DNA from: Bog-473 sp963838835
GTDB taxonomy: Bacteria; Actinomycetota; Acidimicrobiia; Acidimicrobiales; RAAP-2
Assembly: GCA_963838835.1 (NCBI GenBank)
Contig: CAWITA010000023.1
Location: 496,001-560,000, forward strand
DNA length: 64,000 nucleotides
Direction of reading: 5' to 3'
The position numbers and the translations under genes were made by a program. Below are positions 1-8,775 of the stretch, piece after piece (the first letter of the stretch is position 1; every line of letters begins with the position of its first letter). A model generated the notes under the pieces. That model saw only the letters and a list, made by a program, of their open reading frames with translations. It was not told the DNA's origin and searched no databases.

Positions 1-453
1 CCTCCTGCGGCGTTCCGAATCCGGGCAACGGCAGCTTCGCTCGGCCAAATCGAAGAGGAAGCGCTTTGATCCAGCGCGGACAAAGTGTCCCAGGCTTTCG
101 AATAGCCAGAGCTCCGTTGCTCCACACAGCCTCTCGACGACCTGCCTCCTCCACAGCGAGTGCACGCGCCGCAGTGGATCCCCTGGCATCTCGGCGTCCA
201 TCGCGGTCATCCGTCATGGCGAGCAGCCGAGACCCACAGGTTCTCGCAGTGATCGTAGTCATACACCCTGGTCAGGAGATGTTCGACCAGGTTGTAGCCA
301 CCCGAAACCGCGGTGCCAAGCCACCGACTACGGATTTTCTTGGATGCGATCACCGGCGGCGGTCTTGAGACTGACGGTCAGAACACGGCGAAGCCGATCC
401 CGACACTCGTCGGGAAAGGGCTATGTCGCCTGTCGGCTGAGGAGAAGGAAGAA
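1..453. other. Left-edge region without a confident gene
   Basis: No gene can be called with confidence here. The first 69 bases read openly in plus frame 1 and end in TGA, so they could be the last codons of a gene running in from the left, but too little is visible to name it. A minus-strand stretch of about 48 codons (roughly 210-354, GTG start) has plausible residue usage but no recognised family. The 100-codon plus-strand ORF at 66-368 is arginine- and serine-rich and looks like an off-frame artefact. Confidence 0.4.
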
Positions 454-1992
454 ATGACGAATTCCGCATCAACTGCGACCTCGGTCAGCTCCGCAGCCGA
501 GGGTCGGCGCTGGCTCATCCTGAGTGTCATCGGAATCGCGCAACTCATGGTTGTCCTCGACCTCACGATCATGAACATCGCGCTGCCATCCGCACAGCGA
601 GCATTGGGGTTCAGCACCGTGGATCGGCAGTGGGTTGTCACCGCTTACTCGCTCGCGTTCGGCAGCCTGCTGCTGCTTGGCGGGAGGCTCGCCGATCTGC
701 TTGGCCGGAAGATGACGTTTCTCATAGGGTTGGTCGGCTTCGCTGGCGTCTCGGCGATCGGCGGTGCCTCAGTCAACTTCACAATGCTGGTCACTGCCCG
801 GGCCTGCCAGGGAGCGTTCGCTGCTCTGCTGGTGCCCTCGGCTCTATCGCTGCTTACGACCACGTTCACGGAACCAAAGGACCGCGGCAAGGCATTTGGC
901 ATCTACGGCGCGATCGCGATAGCCGGCGGTGCGGTTGGGCTCCTGTTGGGGGGGTTGCTTACCGAGTATCTGTCGTGGCGGTGGTGCCTCTATGTGAACC
1001 TGCTCTTCGCCAGTGTGGCTTTCATCGGAGGAGCCCTGCTGTTACAAAGACAACCTGCTCCGGCCAAGCCAAAACTGGACATTCCCGGGGTATTGCTCGT
1101 CTCAAGTGCCCTCTTCTGCGTGGTGTACGGCTGCTCGAACGCGGCGACTCATAGCTGGCACACCCCGTCCACCTACGGTTTTCTCGTAGCGGGGGGAGCG
1201 TTGCTGGTGAGCTTTGCGCTCTGGCAACTCCGAGCGACCCATCCGCTCTTGCCACCTCGCGTCGTGCTCGACCGCAACCGCGGCGGCGCCTACCTTTCGA
1301 TGCTCTTAGCCGGAGCAGGGCTGTTCGGCACCTTTCTGTTCCTGACCTACTACATGCAGCTGACGCTCGGGTACTCGCCCTTGGTGACCGGCGTCGCCTT
1401 CCTTCCGATCAGCATCGGCTCGGCAATTTTCTCCAACCTGTCCACCATCGTGCTGATGCCCAGGTTCGGACCCAAGCCTCTCGTCGCAACCGGCATGCTC
1501 ATTGCAGCGGGCGGGATGGTGTGGCTCACGCGACTGGGCGCGCACACTGGGTACGTCGAAGGTTTGCTCGGCCCGCTGTGCCTGGTCGCAATCGGCATGG
1601 GCATGGTCATCGCGCCGTCGTTCAACACCGGGACCTTCGGCGTGGCGCCTCAAGACGCCGGCGTTGCGTCTGCGACCGTCACGGTGAGCCAACAGTTGGG
1701 GGCGTCGGTCGGGACGTCGCTGCTGAACACCATTTACGCAAGCGCCATCACGTCATATCTTGCCGCGAACGTTGCATCCTCGGCGGCCAGTCGCCGGACG
1801 GTGGCTGGGTTGGCCTTGGCACACGGTTACGACACCACCTTCCGTTGGACGGCCGGTGTCTTTGCCGCTGGCGCCCTCATCGGCGGCATCGTGCTCCGTG
1901 CCGGACCCTTGGTCCCAGACGCTCAGCAGACACGTGCTGCTGACACAGTCAGGACGACAGAACTCGGGCTCGATCCATCACCAGCCGGCTGA
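454..1992 (+). CDS. MFS drug efflux transporter, DHA2 (EmrB/QacA) type
   Basis: Probable proton-coupled multidrug exporter of the inner membrane. At 512 residues it fits the 14-helix DHA2 family. A motif-A-like loop (GGRLADLLGRK) follows the second helix, and the fifth-helix region carries the usual Gly-rich stretch leading into WRWCLYVN. The ORF is open further upstream, but the ATG at 454 is chosen because the purine-rich GGAGAAGGAA ends 3 bases before it and the hydrophobic core starts soon after. The C-terminus after the last helix is a short polar tail. The substrate cannot be inferred. The next gene lies 139 bases downstream on the same strand. Confidence 0.88.
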   Translation: MTNSASTATSVSSAAEGRRWLILSVIGIAQLMVVLDLTIMNIALPSAQRALGFSTVDRQWVVTAYSLAFGSLLLLGGRLADLLGRKMTFLIGLVGFAGVSAIGGASVNFTMLVTARACQGAFAALLVPSALSLLTTTFTEPKDRGKAFGIYGAIAIAGGAVGLLLGGLLTEYLSWRWCLYVNLLFASVAFIGGALLLQRQPAPAKPKLDIPGVLLVSSALFCVVYGCSNAATHSWHTPSTYGFLVAGGALLVSFALWQLRATHPLLPPRVVLDRNRGGAYLSMLLAGAGLFGTFLFLTYYMQLTLGYSPLVTGVAFLPISIGSAIFSNLSTIVLMPRFGPKPLVATGMLIAAGGMVWLTRLGAHTGYVEGLLGPLCLVAIGMGMVIAPSFNTGTFGVAPQDAGVASATVTVSQQLGASVGTSLLNTIYASAITSYLAANVASSAASRRTVAGLALAHGYDTTFRWTAGVFAAGALIGGIVLRAGPLVPDAQQTRAADTVRTTELGLDPSPAG

Positions 1993-2131
1993 TCTTGAGC
2001 ACTTGACATCGTCCCGACTACGACACCAAGGCAAGGAGAACGAAGAGCGCAGGATCCCGGATCCTCTCCCGCCGGCCGAGACCTCGGTCCGTGCCAAGCG
2101 TATTCTCCTCCCGGCCATTTCCTGACCAGAA

Positions 2132-3154
2132 ATGAAGCTTCGATCTGAGCGTGTTCGCTCTTGGTCGTGGTTGATCGCCGAGACCGCGGCCGTTATTGCA
2201 GTGGCAGCCGTTGCGGTGTTCGCACGCGCCACACTCGGACGCTCGTTCGCGGCGGCCATCGACGCAGACGGATACTGGGTCGTCGCCACCTTCGCGTTTG
2301 AGTTGGTTTCCATCATGACCTTCGCTCGCACTCAGCGGATCATTCTGCGCGAGATAGGTGGTCAGATCTCGATTCCGTGGATGGCAGCAACAGCGACCAT
2401 CGGGAACGCGATTTCCTTTACGCTTCCCTTGATTGGGCCCGGAGCCGGTACCGCCTTCACCTTCCGGCGCTTCGTCAGGTTCGGGAGCGATCCGGCTGCC
2501 GCCATGTGGGCGCTGGGAACCGCTTGGATGCTCTCGTCTGTCGCATGGACGGTCCTGTTGATCGTCGGTGCGCTGGTGTCCGGCAACTTGGTCGCGAGCC
2601 TCGCCGGCGCTTTCTCGTCCGGTGTGATTCTTCTCGGCGCAATCGCGATGATCGTCGCCTTGAGACGGCCGGCACTTTGGCGATTGGCAAGCAATATGTC
2701 GCTGAAATATGGGCGGCTAGCGGCACACCTGCAAGGTCGCATGCCACAGACCACGGTCGGCGTGGACAACCAGGCTCTTTGGCGACTTCTCTCCTTTCGG
2801 ATGCCAGGCAAGAGATGGGCTGAGGCGGGTGTCCTGTCGCTCATAAATTGGTTTAGCGGGGCAGCGTGTCTGGTCGCGGCCATCCTCGCCGTCAGAGCCC
2901 CGGTGCCGTGGAGCAAGGTTCTTCTTGTCTACGGGGCCGGAGCCACGGTCAGCAGCTTCAACCTGACTCCCGGTGGCCTGGGTGTTGTTGAAGGCGCCCT
3001 GACCGCCGGGCTCGTCGGGTCTGGGTTGAGCTCAAAGAGCGCTCTCGGAGCGGTGTTGATCTTCCGCACCGCGACGTTCTGGGTACCAATTGCCGCGGGC
3101 TGGTCTCTCTACGGACTCATTGACCGCCGAGTACGTCCAGGGCGGGAAGATTGA
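2132..3154 (+). CDS. Flippase-like membrane protein (lysylphosphatidylglycerol synthase TM / UPF0104 family)
   Basis: Integral membrane protein of 340 residues with about eight hydrophobic segments. It resembles the membrane domain of MprF and the AglD/UPF0104 proteins, which move or modify lipid-linked substrates. The family signature NLTPGGLGVVEGAL lies near residues 280-293. No soluble catalytic domain is attached, so this is the stand-alone flippase-like form. The ATG at 2132 is the first in frame. The MFS gene upstream is on the same strand, but the 139-base gap does not force an operon. The lipid substrate is unknown. Confidence 0.8.
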   Translation: MKLRSERVRSWSWLIAETAAVIAVAAVAVFARATLGRSFAAAIDADGYWVVATFAFELVSIMTFARTQRIILREIGGQISIPWMAATATIGNAISFTLPLIGPGAGTAFTFRRFVRFGSDPAAAMWALGTAWMLSSVAWTVLLIVGALVSGNLVASLAGAFSSGVILLGAIAMIVALRRPALWRLASNMSLKYGRLAAHLQGRMPQTTVGVDNQALWRLLSFRMPGKRWAEAGVLSLINWFSGAACLVAAILAVRAPVPWSKVLLVYGAGATVSSFNLTPGGLGVVEGALTAGLVGSGLSSKSALGAVLIFRTATFWVPIAAGWSLYGLIDRRVRPGRED

Positions 3155-3202
3155 CGAAATGGCCGAGGGCACAGGCGATGTTTGCCGGAGAACGTCTGTA
3201 CT

Positions 3203-3279
<77 letters not shown>

Positions 3280-3355
3280 GCGGAGCAATCACTCTACACC
3301 CAGCGACCAGAACGCACCACGGCGGTGACGAGCACGCCCGGCGCGAACCGCCCCG

Positions 3356-3748
3356 CTAGAGCGTCTGTGCCGTGGGAGGCGGCGGCGGCGGTGAGGCGGG
3401 GTCCGCCGCTTGGGGCGGCGGCGGGGGCGGAGGAGCCGGTGCGGAGGCATCGCCGGCGGGGGCCGCCGTCGGCGCGGCCGCGGCGGACTCGGGGGCCAGC
3501 GTCAGGGTGCCGTGCTCGGACTCGTGCTGCTGGAGGGCCGCCACCAGTCGCTCGATCTCGGCATCGGTGGACGGGGTGGTCCGCCCCGTCTTGGTGGCGT
3601 AGAAGGCTGCGCCGAGGTCCCGCAACATCCCGTCGGCCGCCTTCTTGGCCTGCGCCTCGTCGAGCTTCGCCTGTCCCTTGGCGGCCGCATCCTTGGCCAT
3701 CTCGGTGGCCTGCGTCGCCTTGTCCTTGACCTTGTCGAGCAGCCCCAT
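3356..3748 (-). CDS. Small hypothetical protein with proline-rich C-terminus
   Basis: A 130-residue protein of unknown function. Residues 1-45 are a charged Lys/Ala-rich amphipathic helix (MGLLDKVKDKATQATEMAKD). Residues 45-85 form a compact segment with conserved-looking WhiB-region style charge but no motif I can name. The last ~45 residues are Ala/Pro low complexity with runs of prolines. There is no signal peptide or membrane segment, so it is probably cytoplasmic. An upstream purine-rich AGGAAGAGG about 5 bases before the ATG supports the start. It lies just downstream of the UPF0182 gene on the same strand order. Confidence 0.7.
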   Translation of the reverse strand: MGLLDKVKDKATQATEMAKDAAAKGQAKLDEAQAKKAADGMLRDLGAAFYATKTGRTTPSTDAEIERLVAALQQHESEHGTLTLAPESAAAAPTAAPAGDASAPAPPPPPPPQAADPASPPPPPPTAQTL

Positions 3749-3861
3749 CGGCCTCTTCCTTTCGTCGCAGCGTTTTCCCGCTCCCCGTCATCATGGGACC
3801 CGCCGGCCCCGGCCGCAACCACTCTCTGATCGGTCGCTCCCCGGGTCGCCGACTTCCGGCG

Positions 3862-6800
3862 TCAGCCTGATCCGCGGGCCTCCGCCGAGGCCAGCGTGGT
3901 CGACGTCGACGAGGTCGTGGCGGCCCCCTTGGGCTGGGTGCTCGTCGGCACCGACGTGGTGGTCGACGACGTCGTGGAGGTCGTGGGTCTGGCCGCGGTC
4001 GTCGGGGTCGTCGTCTTCGCCTTCCCCTTGACCGGCGGCGCCGTCGTGGTGGTCGTCGTCGAGCTCGGCGCCGGCGTCCCGAGCACCTGTTGGGCCTGGC
4101 TGATTTGCTGGTCCATGGCCTGGATCTCGGACTGGAACTGCGACAGGTTGCCGGCCTTCAGTGCCGCCAGCGCGTTGTTGTAGTCGGTCTGGGCCGCCTG
4201 CAGGATCCCCGCCACCGCTGCGGGCACCGTGCCGGTCGAGGGGACCCCCGTTCCCGACGGCAGGGTCACCTGTGTCTGGAGCAGGTCCGAGAGCACGGCC
4301 GGCAGCGAGGTGTCGATCTGGACGTTCTTCCCCAGCACACCTACCACGTACTGCAGCTGCGGCTGAGGGTTGGTCGTGGGCGAGACGTAGAGCGGGCGCA
4401 GGTAGACCATTGAGTTCGCGATCGGGACCATGAGCGTCTCCCCGAGGAGGACCTCCGATCCCTTCTGGTCCAGCAGCGAGATGTCCTTCGACACCGTTGC
4501 GTTGGCCGAGATCTCGGCGTCCGCGTTGGCCGGGCCGTACGTTCCCTGGGGAACCTCGTAGAGATTCAGCTGGCCATAGTTCCCCGGATCCGACAGTCCG
4601 ACCATCCACGCGGTGAGGTTGAAGTTCTGGCTCGAACTGGTCAGGCTCGCCTGCGACGCCGGGACGAATCCGTCCGAAATGGTGAACTGCTGGTCATTCG
4701 GGCTGGCGCTCGGCAACGAGTAGACCTGGTACTGGGGCGCCATACGGGCGGGCGTCGTCGAGATCAGCTGCCCCTGGTTGTTGTAGGTGTTCTCGGCGAG
4801 GAGCGCCTGCGACTGCGGGCCGGCGCCGGCCGTGGGCGAGAGTTGCCAGGCGTTGCTCGCGGCGTAGAAGCTGGACGCGTTCGTCAGGTGGTAACGGCCG
4901 TAGATGGCGGACTGAATGGAGAAGATGTCCTCGGGGTAGCGGAGGTGCGCCTGCAGCTCCGAGCTCATGTCGGACAGCGGCTTGAACATGTGCGGGAACG
5001 CGGCCGAGTACGCCTGCAGAATCGGATCGCTCGGATCCGCGTCGTAGAACGTCATCTGCCCCGAGTAGGCGTCGATGACCACCTTGACCGAGTTCCGCAC
5101 GTAGTTGTAGCTCGAGGGCAGGTTGCTTCCGATCGCCACCTGCTGGGTGTTGGCGTTCTGCGAGTAGGGGTAGTTGGCCGTCGTCGTGTAACCGTCCAGC
5201 ACCCAGTCGATGTGCCCGTCGTTGATCACGGCGTAGGGGTCGTGGTCGAAACTCAGAAAGGGCGCCGCCTTCTCGGCCATTGCCACCGGATCGCGCACGA
5301 ACATGATCCGCGACTTGCTCGTGATCTGACTCGAGATCAGCAGGTTGAAGTCGCCCAGCCGCAGGGCGAAGGCCGCCTTGGTGAAGATCGACGACAGCTG
5401 GACGCCGCCGTTGCCCTTGTAGTGGCTCTCGACATTCGGTCCGTTGCTGCCCACCTGGTAGTCGACCTCGGCCTGCTTGGTGTTGGCCACGACGTAGCCG
5501 GTCTCGCCCAAACCGAAATAGACCGCCGGCTGGGTGATCGCCGGCATCCCGTCCGACGAGGTCGGCGGCACTTGCTGCACCGCGTAGACCGGGTTGTTCG
5601 AGGTCGTCTGATTGGCCAGGGCGACCACAGCCCCGTTGCCGTGGGTGTACTGCAGATGCGTGTTCACCCACGAAGCCGAGGGCAGATTGGAGGCCGAGAT
5701 GTCGCGCACGCCGATGAGCACGGGCGTCTTCTGCGACGAGAGTATGTAGCGGTCGACGCCGAGCGAGGGGAACGCGTAGTACGACTTGATGCCCTGCTCG
5801 CGCTGGAACGTCTCCAATGAGATGGTCGGATCCGGGTCCCACTGCCGGATGTTGTCGATCGTCGGGCTGGCGAGCACGGTCTGGCTCGCGGTGATGGACG
5901 TGCTGGCCGGGAACTGGTGCACCTTGACGTCGTTCAACCCGTAGGCGGCGCGGGTGGCCGTGATGTTGCGCTGGATGTAGGGCGCCTCCAGTGAGCTCTG
6001 CGCAGGGTTGACCTTGAGCGCCTGCAGCAACGCCGGGTAGATGATGCCGACGACCAACGCCACGAAGGCCCAGATCCCGACCGCCAGCACGGGCAGCGTC
6101 CAGCCCTGGCGGCGGATGTTGAAGAGCAGGATGCCCGCGGCGAAGATCGACACGTAGATCAGCAGCGTCTCGGCCGGCAGCCGGGCGTGCACGTCCGTGT
6201 ACCCGGCACCGTTGACGTAGCCGTCCTGTGCGTTGACGAGCGAGTAGCGCTGGAGGACGTAGCCCGCCGCCTTGTCCAGCGCGATAAGCGCGAGCAGCAC
6301 CGAGATGTGGGCCTTCACCGGCGGTCGCACCCGCGGCAGGCCTCGCTGAGGCTGGATGCCGCCGTTGAAGTAGTGGAAGACGATCGTGACGGCCAGCGTC
6401 ACGATCAAGATGGCCAGCGTCCAGTCCACCACGAAGGTCAGGAAGGGCAGGTCGAAGACGTAGAAGCCGAGGTCCATGTGGAACTGGGGGTCGGTGATCC
6501 CGAAGTTGCCGCCGTGCCGGAACAGGATCCAGTTGTTCCACTGCCCGATCGTTCCCGACGCGCCGATCAGCGCCAGCACGAAGGCGAGCGCCACGTAGAT
6601 CCGGCCGGCATAGGGCCGCACGTATTGCTGGTAGCGACGCACCAGCTCGTCCTCCTGGGCCAGCACGATGTCGTGCCCCGCAATACGGTCGCACACCACG
6701 AGGTTCACCCACAGGACGGCGAAAAAGATCGCTCCGAACACGCCGAACAACCCCAGCTTGATCACGAGGAGTGTCGAAAAGACGTTGTGGTAGCCGACAG

Positions 6801-6978
6801 AGGAGAACCACAGGCTGTCCGTGTAGAGGCCCGCCAGCGAGCGGAGCGACACCAACAAGATGACAAGGACGACGACCAAGCCGATCACCCACCAGCGGGC
6901 CCGGTGGCGGCGGCGCGGCGAGGTGTCAGCGGTCAGGTCGCTGGGGATGCGCACGGGGGGAACCCTACCGTCCGTCAC
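3862..6978 (-). CDS. UPF0182 family membrane protein
   Basis: Large membrane protein of 1038 residues, COG1615/UPF0182, the counterpart of what I recall as M. tuberculosis Rv3193c. The first ~330 residues hold about seven transmembrane helices, starting with the one at 28-48. A long extracytoplasmic domain follows (about 330-940). The tail after about 960 is low complexity, rich in Thr, Ser, Ala and Pro, and probably flexible. Its biochemical role is unknown in the family. The DivIVA-like gene and the Lon-like protease gene lie upstream on the same strand, an arrangement partly conserved in actinobacteria. The frame is intact throughout. Confidence 0.92.
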   Translation of the reverse strand: MTDGRVPPVRIPSDLTADTSPRRRHRARWWVIGLVVVLVILLVSLRSLAGLYTDSLWFSSVGYHNVFSTLLVIKLGLFGVFGAIFFAVLWVNLVVCDRIAGHDIVLAQEDELVRRYQQYVRPYAGRIYVALAFVLALIGASGTIGQWNNWILFRHGGNFGITDPQFHMDLGFYVFDLPFLTFVVDWTLAILIVTLAVTIVFHYFNGGIQPQRGLPRVRPPVKAHISVLLALIALDKAAGYVLQRYSLVNAQDGYVNGAGYTDVHARLPAETLLIYVSIFAAGILLFNIRRQGWTLPVLAVGIWAFVALVVGIIYPALLQALKVNPAQSSLEAPYIQRNITATRAAYGLNDVKVHQFPASTSITASQTVLASPTIDNIRQWDPDPTISLETFQREQGIKSYYAFPSLGVDRYILSSQKTPVLIGVRDISASNLPSASWVNTHLQYTHGNGAVVALANQTTSNNPVYAVQQVPPTSSDGMPAITQPAVYFGLGETGYVVANTKQAEVDYQVGSNGPNVESHYKGNGGVQLSSIFTKAAFALRLGDFNLLISSQITSKSRIMFVRDPVAMAEKAAPFLSFDHDPYAVINDGHIDWVLDGYTTTANYPYSQNANTQQVAIGSNLPSSYNYVRNSVKVVIDAYSGQMTFYDADPSDPILQAYSAAFPHMFKPLSDMSSELQAHLRYPEDIFSIQSAIYGRYHLTNASSFYAASNAWQLSPTAGAGPQSQALLAENTYNNQGQLISTTPARMAPQYQVYSLPSASPNDQQFTISDGFVPASQASLTSSSQNFNLTAWMVGLSDPGNYGQLNLYEVPQGTYGPANADAEISANATVSKDISLLDQKGSEVLLGETLMVPIANSMVYLRPLYVSPTTNPQPQLQYVVGVLGKNVQIDTSLPAVLSDLLQTQVTLPSGTGVPSTGTVPAAVAGILQAAQTDYNNALAALKAGNLSQFQSEIQAMDQQISQAQQVLGTPAPSSTTTTTTAPPVKGKAKTTTPTTAARPTTSTTSSTTTSVPTSTQPKGAATTSSTSTTLASAEARGSG

Positions 6979-7017
6979 CCCCGCCCCAACTGCCAGGCGC
7001 CGGGCGCGCCGCGACAG

Positions 7018-8766
7018 TCAGGAGATCCCGTCCACCAGCGCGACCAGGCAGCGGCACCCGGAGTGGGCCGGCGGGTGGATGTGGCCGGTCGGGAACGTCT
7101 CGTTGGCGCTCACGGACCCGGCCAGCGCGTTATCCTCGCAATCCGAACAGCCGGCGGACGACGTCACGACCCAGCGCAGCTTGCCTTCTGCTCCGGCTGC
7201 GGCCACCCCCGCCGAGAATGCTTGCGTGGAGTAGTCACCCGTCAGGCGCTCCACCCGCTCGCCCCGCCACTCGCGGAATGCGGCCCCGACCCGGTCCGCC
7301 GGATCCCCCGTCCCTCCCTCGATCTGGCGTCGCAGCATCGTGACGATCACGTGCGCCAGTGCCCTCGAGGACTCTTCGACCGCGTCGCCTTTGGGAACGG
7401 CCGCCGCCCCGGCTCCCCCGAACACCGTCCCGGCGGCAAAAGCCTCGCCCAGATGGCCCCGAGCGGCCTCGGCGAACGCGACCGTGTGCTCGTCCTCGGG
7501 GCCCATCAGCTCTTCGCCCGTGAGCGACGGCGCGTTGCGGAGCCGGTCGAGCAGACGGTTCTGGTCGTCACCGAGGGCGCGCTTGACCGTCCGGCTGAGC
7601 CGCGCTGTCACCGGCGTCAACAACTCGTCGCGCCGCGCGATCAGTTCGTCGTTGGCCCCGGGCACCGGCTCGGACGCCGGGGCCTCTTCTTCTCCCACCG
7701 CATCCGCTTCTTCTTCGACCGCATCCGCGTGTGCCTCGCCCTTCGCTCCGGCGCTCGCGCGCCCGCGCGCTCCGGTGTCGACCACAGCCACTTCAGCGGT
7801 ATCGGGCACCGGCTCCTCGGGCGGCGCCGCCGACCGGGTCCCGGCGCGGATGCGTGCGAAGAGCTCGTCGACCGACGGCGTGCTGCCGGGCACGCCGGCC
7901 TCGTCCTCCCCCGCCACGCCGTCGTGCCCGCCCTCGGCGGACGCCGGTCCCGCCGGTGGCGTCGCTCCCGTCGCGTCCTCCATTGCGTCCTGGTCCAGGG
8001 GCCCCGGCGTCCCGTGCACGCGGAAACTGTCGCCGACGGCGGCCGCAGCGGCCCGCGCCTCGTCGTCGGTCCGATCCAGATGGCCCAAGATCCCGTCCAC
8101 CTTGTCGCGCACCCCGAGCACGGACGCGGCCATCTCGTCCCGCGCGGCGCGTAGCTGCTCGATCTGGATGCCGAGCCCGCGCCGTCGTGTCGCCAAATCG
8201 GCCAGCACGCGACGCCGCGCCTCTTGGACTTGTTCGAGCAGAGCCCGCCCTTCGTCCTTGGCCCGGGCGATGACCGCCTCCGCCTGTTCCACCGCCTCGG
8301 TGATGATCCGCTCACTGTCCACGCGGGCCTCCTGTTGTGCGTTGGCCACCAACAACTCGACCTCGACGACGCGTTCGGCCGCGGCGGACTCGGTGCTCGT
8401 CTGCAGTTCGTCGACCTGGCTCTGCGTGTCGCGCAGGAGCGTGGCCGCCCCCTCCTGGGCCTGGAGGACGATGCGGGCCGCCTCCTCGTGGGCGTGTCGG
8501 AGGATCTGCGCGCTGTGCTGGCCGAGTGACGCCGTCAGGGTCGCCTCGTCGACTACCGGATGGGCGGCCCGCTCCTCCGCCTCGGCCAGCGCCGTCCGCA
8601 TCTCCTGCTCGCGCTCCTCGAGCGCCTCGAGGCTCCGGGCCACCGACTGGAGGTAGGCGCGCACCTCGTCGGTGTCGAAACCCCGGCGGACGATGGCGAA
8701 GGAGTGGCGTGCGATGTCCCCGGTCGCGATCCGGGCCGAGGAGATCGGGGGGCGGCCTTCGGGCAT
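7018..8766 (-). CDS. DivIVA-domain coiled-coil protein fused to a phage MuF-like C-terminal domain
   Basis: A 582-residue protein with three parts. Residues ~10-60 match a DivIVA N-terminal domain (ARHSFAIVRRGFDTDEVRAYL), the module that binds curved membranes at poles and septa. Residues ~60-250 are a long charged coiled coil. Residues ~250-380 are acidic and low complexity. The C-terminal ~170 residues end in Cys540-x2-Cys543, His562/His564, PPAH (His568) and Cys571-Arg-Cys573. This spacing matches the Cys/His cluster of Mu gpF-like minor head proteins and MuF-type toxin fusions. The frame is unbroken, so the fusion is visible directly. It lies 9 bases downstream of the Lon-like protease gene on the same strand, and the two are probably co-transcribed. 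Confidence 0.85.
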   Translation of the reverse strand: MPEGRPPISSARIATGDIARHSFAIVRRGFDTDEVRAYLQSVARSLEALEEREQEMRTALAEAEERAAHPVVDEATLTASLGQHSAQILRHAHEEAARIVLQAQEGAATLLRDTQSQVDELQTSTESAAAERVVEVELLVANAQQEARVDSERIITEAVEQAEAVIARAKDEGRALLEQVQEARRRVLADLATRRRGLGIQIEQLRAARDEMAASVLGVRDKVDGILGHLDRTDDEARAAAAAVGDSFRVHGTPGPLDQDAMEDATGATPPAGPASAEGGHDGVAGEDEAGVPGSTPSVDELFARIRAGTRSAAPPEEPVPDTAEVAVVDTGARGRASAGAKGEAHADAVEEEADAVGEEEAPASEPVPGANDELIARRDELLTPVTARLSRTVKRALGDDQNRLLDRLRNAPSLTGEELMGPEDEHTVAFAEAARGHLGEAFAAGTVFGGAGAAAVPKGDAVEESSRALAHVIVTMLRRQIEGGTGDPADRVGAAFREWRGERVERLTGDYSTQAFSAGVAAAGAEGKLRWVVTSSAGCSDCEDNALAGSVSANETFPTGHIHPPAHSGCRCLVALVDGIS

Positions 8767-8775
8767 GAGCAGAGC

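Noticed and set aside
66..368. Plus-strand ORF of 100 codons at the left edge
   Set aside because: Ser/Arg-rich, no ribosome site, no family resemblance.
6187..8154. Long plus-strand ORF of 655 codons opposite UPF0182 and the DivIVA fusion
   Set aside because: His/Arg/Val-rich composition without any motif; it mirrors high-GC third positions of two well-supported minus-strand genes.
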